NCBI GenBank assembly: GCA_025355115.1
Contig: JANXLO010000308.1
Coordinates: 1 to 10,151 of the forward strand
Source: Chthonomonadaceae bacterium
GTDB lineage: Bacteria > Armatimonadota > Chthonomonadetes > Chthonomonadales > Chthonomonadaceae
Reading direction: 5' to 3'
Length of the DNA stretch: 10,151 nt
This document shows, one piece after another, positions 6,257 to 10,151 of the stretch. The translations under genes were made by a program, and so were the position numbers. The stretch's first letter is position 1, and every line of letters starts with the position of its first letter. The notes beneath the pieces are model-generated. The model did not search any database. It worked only from the letters and a program-made list of their open reading frames with translations, and was not told the origin of the DNA.

Positions 6257-7255
6257 ATGGGATGGAAAGTGCTGACATCGGCGCGCGCATTTTGGGTGAG
6301 CGGGCAGGCGGCGCAGGCGGAGCTTGAAGCGGTGGGGTGCGAGGTGATGCACTCGCCCAAGCCCGGCCCGTATTCGGAGGAAGACGCGATTGAGTATCTC
6401 CAGGGCTGTGACGCCGTTATCGCGTCCAGCGAGCCCTACAACGCCCGGGTCTTCGCGGCCTGTCCTAAGCTGAAGCTCGTAGCGCGGTGCGGAGTCGGGA
6501 CGGACGCGGTCGATATGCAGGCGGCGGCGGCGGCGGGGGTCGTAGCGACCAACACGCCTGGAGCGATGACCGAAGCGGTCGCGGACTACGCCTTCGCGCT
6601 GATGCTCGGCATCTCCCGCCGCCTGCCGGAGTCCGATGCCCTCATGCGGGCCGGCGGCTGGGGCGAGTTTCGGGGAGTTCTGGTGCATGGCAAGACGCTC
6701 GGCCTCGTCGGCGTGGGCCGCATTGGGCAGGCGGTGGCTCAGCGGGCGAAGGGCTTTTCCATGCGCGTCCTGGCCTGCGATCCGTTTCTTCAGGCGAGCG
6801 GCAAGGCTGATTCGCTGCTCGAGTTCGTCACGCTGGAGCAGCTGCTGGCACAGTCGGACTATGTTTCCGTTCACGCGCCCTCTACCCCCGAGACTGTGCG
6901 AATGTTCAACGCCGAGCGGTTTGCCCAGATGAAGCCGACCGCCTACTTCATCAACACTGCCCGCGGCACACTCGTCGATGAATCCGCCCTCCTCTCTGCC
7001 CTTCAGAACGGGACCATCGCTGGTGCCGCGATCGATGTCTACGCGAAGGAGCCCTGCCCAACGGACAGCCCGCTTCGCGGCGCGCCGAACTGCGTCCTGA
7101 CCCCGCACAACGCCTTCAACGCCCTGGAGTCGACGATCGAGATGAGCCGTCAATCCGCGCAGTCCGTCCTCGATCTAATGCAGGGCCGACTGCCCGATAA
7201 CATCTGCAACCCTGCCGTCTGGGACTCGCCGTCCCTGCGCGTTCCCTCGCGCTGA
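6257..7255 (+). CDS. NAD-dependent D-2-hydroxyacid dehydrogenase (phosphoglycerate dehydrogenase-like)
   Basis: A 332-residue enzyme of the D-isomer-specific 2-hydroxyacid dehydrogenase family, which interconverts 2-oxoacids and D-2-hydroxyacids with NAD(P)H. The substrate domain is split around the nucleotide domain, as usual. LVARCGVGTDAVDMQAA (about 74-90) is the typical hinge. The Rossmann motif G-x-G-x-x-G is at residues 152-157 (VGVGRIG), with Asp175 placed to bind the NAD adenosine ribose, which suggests NAD over NADP. The catalytic triad is present: Arg236 in NTARGTLVDE, Glu265 in DVYAKEP and His284 in LTPHNAF. It is too short for a serine-pathway enzyme with an ACT domain, so glyoxylate, hydroxypyruvate or a sugar-derived acid is more likely. 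Purine-rich GAGGGGAG precedes the start. The next gene begins 13 bases after the stop, so the two are almost certainly an operon. Confidence 0.93.
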   Translation: MGWKVLTSARAFWVSGQAAQAELEAVGCEVMHSPKPGPYSEEDAIEYLQGCDAVIASSEPYNARVFAACPKLKLVARCGVGTDAVDMQAAAAAGVVATNTPGAMTEAVADYAFALMLGISRRLPESDALMRAGGWGEFRGVLVHGKTLGLVGVGRIGQAVAQRAKGFSMRVLACDPFLQASGKADSLLEFVTLEQLLAQSDYVSVHAPSTPETVRMFNAERFAQMKPTAYFINTARGTLVDESALLSALQNGTIAGAAIDVYAKEPCPTDSPLRGAPNCVLTPHNAFNALESTIEMSRQSAQSVLDLMQGRLPDNICNPAVWDSPSLRVPSR

Positions 7256-7258
7256 AAT

Positions 7259-7262
7259 GGAG
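7259..7262 (+). promoter_or_regulatory. Shine-Dalgarno site deciding the aldolase start
   Basis: GGAG lies six bases before the ATG at 7269. The in-frame ATG at 7257 has no such site, and the site itself overlaps that codon. The shorter protein also opens like the family (MRNNPVKAALQSGQ). Confidence 0.65.
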
Positions 7263-7268
7263 AACAGA

Positions 7269-8063
7269 ATGCGCAACAATCCCGTGAAAGCGGCGCTTCA
7301 AAGCGGTCAGGCACAGGTTGGCACGTGGCTGTCACTGGCAAGCCCGCTTGCGGCGCGTTATATGGCGCGGACAGGCTTCGACTGGCTTACGCTGGACATC
7401 GAGCACAGTTCGGTCAACTGGGAGACCGCCGCCCTGATCTTCGGTTCGATCGCCGACGCGGGTGGAGTTCCCCTCGCGCGCGTGCCGTTCAATAGCCTGG
7501 AGAACGTGAAGCGCTGCCTCGACAACGGCGCATTCGGTATTGTTTTCCCCATGTGCAATTCGGTCGAGGAGGCGGAGCGCGCCGTCTCGGCCTGCAAGTA
7601 TCCGCCGCTCGGCGAGCGCAGCATCGGGGGCGGTCTGCATGCGTTGAACTTTGGCGGCACCGCAGCGGAATACTATCGACGCGCCAACGACGAAATACTG
7701 GTCATCATTCAGGCGGAACATGTTCTCGCGGTCGAAAACGCGGACGCCATCTTTAGCGTTCCCGGCGTGGACGCTATGTTCGTCGGCCCGAACGATCTGC
7801 TCTCCTCTATGCACAAGACCCCCGACATGGACTCTGATGATCCTGAGTTCGTCGCCGCGCTGCGTCACCTTCTCGAAGCCGCAAACCGTCACGGCATCGC
7901 CCCCGGCCTGCATGTCTCCAACGCCGCCGCCGCGACGAGACGCATCGAGGAAGGCTGGCGCTTCGTGGCCGTCAGCAGCGAGCTCGGCTTCATGCAGCAG
8001 TCTGCTGCCGCCGCCGCCGAGAGCATCCTCGGCAAAGCCGCCGCGGGAGTGGCACGATATTGA
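7269..8063 (+). CDS. HpcH/HpaI-family class II aldolase
   Basis: A 264-residue enzyme of the HpcH/HpaI aldolase/citrate lyase family, metal-dependent class II aldolases that cleave or form 2-keto-3-deoxy or 4-hydroxy-2-oxo acids, giving pyruvate and an aldehyde. Signatures run in order: GTWLSLASP, FDWLTLDIEH with catalytic His46, VPLARVP with Arg71, YPPLGERSIGGG, IIQAEHVLAVEN with metal ligand Glu150, and FVGPNDL with metal ligand Asp176. These match His45, Arg70, Glu149 and Asp175 of Escherichia coli HpaI almost number for number, so the site looks complete. The exact substrate cannot be assigned; dehydro-deoxy-glucarate, -rhamnonate and homoprotocatechuate-derived aldolases share these motifs. 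The pairing with a D-2-hydroxyacid dehydrogenase suggests sugar-acid or oxo-acid breakdown. No aromatic-degradation genes are nearby. Confidence 0.95.
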   Translation: MRNNPVKAALQSGQAQVGTWLSLASPLAARYMARTGFDWLTLDIEHSSVNWETAALIFGSIADAGGVPLARVPFNSLENVKRCLDNGAFGIVFPMCNSVEEAERAVSACKYPPLGERSIGGGLHALNFGGTAAEYYRRANDEILVIIQAEHVLAVENADAIFSVPGVDAMFVGPNDLLSSMHKTPDMDSDDPEFVAALRHLLEAANRHGIAPGLHVSNAAAATRRIEEGWRFVAVSSELGFMQQSAAAAAESILGKAAAGVARY

Positions 8064-8167
8064 ACGACTGGAGTTCGTCGACAGAATTTCCATCGGAAGT
8101 CTGAAAGCCCGCCGGGATGCTCGGTTGCCGTTCATAACCGGGAGGACATTCGGGGCTGGCTGTTGAA

Positions 8168-8191
8168 ACTGAAGACGCTTTTCAGTCGTCT
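8168..8191 (+). other. Overlapping alternative hairpins upstream of the lipoprotein gene
   Basis: ACTGAAGA (8168-8175) can pair with TTTTCAGT (8179-8186), eight pairs with one G-T. The overlapping AGACG (8173-8177) can instead pair with CGTCT (8187-8191). The two folds exclude each other. No T-run follows either arm. They could be a weak attenuating or leader structure, or chance. The rest of 8064-8254 holds no gene and no convincing promoter; the best candidate is TTGAAC (8060-8065) with CAGAAT (8082-8087). Confidence 0.2.
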
Positions 8192-8254
8192 GGGGAGCAT
8201 ATGCGTCTCGCGAAGCCGTCGCTTCGCCTGCCGCTCTTTCAACGGGAGCCGCCC

Positions 8255-8701
8255 ATGCAGATGCCCTCTTTCCAGCCTACGCTGCGCCGATTTTGCCTGC
8301 CTCCACTCGGCGCGGCACTGCTGCTTCTGACCTCCTGCGCCCGCCATGCCGGCGAAAATGGCGAAATGTCGCCTGCATTCCCCGCCCTTGCTAGAAGCTG
8401 GGCTGTCATGAGCGCTCCGGTACGGGCGCTGGCAACCGCGGGAACATTGTTCGGATTTGCCTGGCTGATAGGCGGCGTGATCCTCGGCTATCTGCTGTTC
8501 AGCCTCAACGTCGCCGCCATGTCCGCCGTGCGCTGGGGCGTTCTGCTGAGCGTGCTTCTATGGCTGGGCTTCGCCTTCTGGTTCCGCTGGTCCATTCTCC
8601 TCAACCACAACCTGCTGCCTTTCCTGCTTCTCACCGCCGTGGTGCTGCTGGTCAGCGTCCTGTTTCTCTTTTTGATTTTACGCGCGCCGCGCAACGCCTG
8701 A
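8255..8701 (+). CDS. Small lipoprotein with three predicted membrane helices
   Basis: I do not recognise the family. From 8255 the product has 148 residues. It opens with a lipoprotein-type signal: two arginines, a hydrophobic run (LPPLGAALLL) and LLTSC, with Cys28 as the probable lipidation site. A polar linker of about 30 residues leads to three hydrophobic spans at about 60-83, 92-112 and 120-142, ending in basic RAPRNA, consistent with a cytoplasmic C-terminus. The start is preferred over the in-frame ATG at 8201 because GGGAG (8244-8248) sits six bases upstream, while the site before 8201 is only three bases away. A lipid anchor plus three membrane spans is unusual. It ends 18 bases before the tubulin-like gene, so it may tether that protein's filaments to the inner membrane. 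This role is inference from position only. Confidence 0.78.
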   Translation: MQMPSFQPTLRRFCLPPLGAALLLLTSCARHAGENGEMSPAFPALARSWAVMSAPVRALATAGTLFGFAWLIGGVILGYLLFSLNVAAMSAVRWGVLLSVLLWLGFAFWFRWSILLNHNLLPFLLLTAVVLLVSVLFLFLILRAPRNA

Positions 8702-8719
8702 TTTACGAGAGGGGCAACC

Positions 8720-10151
8720 ATGCCTGAAATTGAAGCCAAACGCATTCTGCTGCTCGGCCTGGGCAGCAACGGCAACGAGATACTCAGAGAGGTGCGCGAG
8801 AAGATACGGTGGGAGTTCGGCGACCCCGACGCCCTCAGGTGGATACGCTGCCTCGGCGTAGAGACGCACAGCGGGACCCGCGAACTTGAGCCCGTCGATA
8901 CCCTCTACATCACCATGGAGAAGGAGCCGTATCAGTCCGTGCTGCGCAATCCGGGGCAGTATCAGGAGCAGCTTCGCCTTGAGGACTGGTTGGATGTGGC
9001 ACGAGTCCGCTCGGCGGGCATGGACGCCGTCACGACTGGAGCGGGCAACAACCGCATGATCGGGCGACTGGCGCTGCTCATGTCGACGAACTTCGGCAAC
9101 GTCTATCAGGCGATTCAGCAGCGGCTGGATCAGCTCTTTCAGCTCACCGCACGGGATGCCGAGAGTGCGCTGGAGGCGGCCTTCGCGGGGACGAAGTGGG
9201 AGGTTCAGTTTACCGAGTCGGATGTCGAGATCATCACTGTGGGCACTCTTTGCGGCGGAACTTGCAGCGGAACGTTCATCGACATCGGCTATCTGCTGCG
9301 CCGCATCGCGGGCCAGATGAGCTCGACCGGCGGCACGAGCCGCAAAGTGGAAACTCGCGGCATCTTCACCCTCCCTGCCAAAGGGGTGCTCAACGGCCTG
9401 CACGGCGCAAACGCCTTCGCCGCTCTCACGGAACTGGACTTCTTCTCCGACACCATTAACCGCTACCGAATCAAATACCCGGACGAGGCGCGGGATCGAG
9501 ACTACCTCGGCGAGACGCCCTACGACCGAACTTTCCTCGTGGAGGCGGGCGGGACGGACATCGCGGCAGTCCATCGCCTCAACAATGTCGTGTCGCACTA
9601 CCTCTATGCCCGCGCCATGTTCCCGCCTGTCCGCAGGTCGACCGACGGCAAGGCGATCGACGGCGTGGCCTCTCACTTCGACCAGGTCAGCAGATGCGGC
9701 GCGCCGCAGCGCTACCTCACCTTCGGCCTCGCCAACCTTGAGTATCCGACCCGGCAGATTCGCCGCGCCTGCTCCGCCCGCCTGATCTCGGAGACGCTGG
9801 GCGAGTGGCTGAAGCCGATGACGAACGACGCCGACCCGCTCTGGCTGCGCCGATCCAGCCTCGATGAGGGCAAAATTCGCGGCATCCTCTTGAAGGCGGG
9901 CGACCGCTCCGTATTCGACGGAGTGACGGACATTCTGAACCGCAACTCGGCGGCCGCCGCTCTCTCGACGCTGGGCGAAACGATCCACACCCTGCCAAAT
10001 GTCTTCTCAACTACCGATCCCAACGCCGCGCCATTCGGTGATCTGGAGGTGGAGCTGATCCGCAAAACTGTGCGCGGCAACTGGATGGCCGCCTACGCAG
10101 CGGTCGTGGAGGAGTGGAGGAAGCGCGTGGAGCTGCTTCTCTCTGGCGGCG
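8720..10151 (+). CDS. Tubulin/FtsZ-superfamily GTPase, Tubulin_2-like (partial, runs off the window)
   Basis: The frame is open from the ATG at 8720 to the window end (477 residues seen). GAGAGGGG (8707-8714) lies five bases upstream. RILLLGLGSNGNEILREVRE (8-27) resembles the first nucleotide loop of FtsZ, and TTGAGNNRMIGRLAL (105-119) a second conserved stretch. GTLCGGTCSGTFIDIG (175-190) is the tubulin signature G-G-G-T-G-[ST]-G in variant form. ANAFAALTELDFF (230-242) and YDRTFLVEAGG (268-278) are typical of the large bacterial tubulin-like proteins of PF13809. FGLANLEYP (335-343) looks like the catalytic T7 loop (G-x-x-N-x-D). Family members often reach about 1000 residues. Makarova and Koonin described such proteins (FtsZl families) and suggested membrane remodelling. 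The cell-division FtsZ itself is excluded by sequence and size. It is probably co-transcribed with the membrane lipoprotein upstream. Confidence 0.88.
   Translation, partial: MPEIEAKRILLLGLGSNGNEILREVREKIRWEFGDPDALRWIRCLGVETHSGTRELEPVDTLYITMEKEPYQSVLRNPGQYQEQLRLEDWLDVARVRSAGMDAVTTGAGNNRMIGRLALLMSTNFGNVYQAIQQRLDQLFQLTARDAESALEAAFAGTKWEVQFTESDVEIITVGTLCGGTCSGTFIDIGYLLRRIAGQMSSTGGTSRKVETRGIFTLPAKGVLNGLHGANAFAALTELDFFSDTINRYRIKYPDEARDRDYLGETPYDRTFLVEAGGTDIAAVHRLNNVVSHYLYARAMFPPVRRSTDGKAIDGVASHFDQVSRCGAPQRYLTFGLANLEYPTRQIRRACSARLISETLGEWLKPMTNDADPLWLRRSSLDEGKIRGILLKAGDRSVFDGVTDILNRNSAAAALSTLGETIHTLPNVFSTTDPNAAPFGDLEVELIRKTVRGNWMAAYAAVVEEWRKRVELLLSGG

Noticed and set aside
6233-8135. Two long minus-strand open frames (6233-7153 and 7332-8135)
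   Set aside because: Both lie opposite enzymes with complete catalytic motifs and look like codon-bias shadows.
8678-9988. A 436-residue minus-strand open frame opposite the tubulin-like gene
   Set aside because: It is antisense to a frame with clear GTPase motifs and a ribosome site. Its Arg/Ala/Val-rich product has no family features, as expected for the shadow of a GC-rich gene.
1-10151. tRNA, rRNA, CRISPR arrays, insertion sequences
   Set aside because: I looked for T-loop-like arms, regularly spaced repeats, transposase motifs and terminal repeats on both strands and saw none.

Overview
The window looks like chromosomal DNA from a free-living, GC-rich bacterium with strong Shine-Dalgarno sites. 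No single gene fixes the phylum. The folate/FAD-dependent tRNA methylase TrmFO, a tubulin-like protein of the PF13809 (Tubulin_2) type, and an HpaI-type aldolase next to a D-2-hydroxyacid dehydrogenase would fit Armatimonadota, Chloroflexota or a related environmental lineage. That is inference from gene content only.

Left part (1-3612), all on the minus strand: a secreted TPR-like protein (3612-1615), then three different small VOC-fold (glyoxalase/bleomycin-resistance) proteins (1509-1165, 1074-682, 546-172). Each has its own good ribosome binding site and the gaps are about 90-135 bases. Positions 1-171 hold no gene I can support.

Middle (3613-4560): the 306 bases between the divergent TPR and antitoxin genes are not empty. 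On the minus strand they carry a short, frameshifted relic of the N-terminus of a class III nucleotidyl cyclase/regulator gene (3771-3698). Next come a palindromic operator/promoter and a toxin-antitoxin pair: a ribbon-helix-helix-like antitoxin (3919-4206) overlapped by 4 bases by a MazF/PemK mRNA interferase (4203-4550). This part is visibly less GC-rich than what follows.

Right part (4633-10151), plus strand: trmFO (4695-6143) behind a sigma70-like promoter, with an unusual acidic low-complexity insertion. A second promoter with a perfect TATAAT drives a two-gene unit: a D-2-hydroxyacid dehydrogenase (6257-7255) and a class II HpcH/HpaI aldolase (7269-8063). Together these could reduce and cleave 2-oxo or 2-hydroxy acids. 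The last unit encodes a small lipoprotein with three predicted membrane helices (8255-8701) and, 18 bases later, a tubulin/FtsZ-superfamily GTPase (8720 to beyond the window end). This pair is the best candidate for a little-described system, possibly a membrane-linked cytomotive filament.

Several true starts lie inside longer open frames (TPR protein, VOC3, antitoxin, toxin, trmFO, aldolase, lipoprotein). I chose them by Shine-Dalgarno spacing and family N-termini. I saw no tRNA, rRNA, CRISPR array or insertion sequence.
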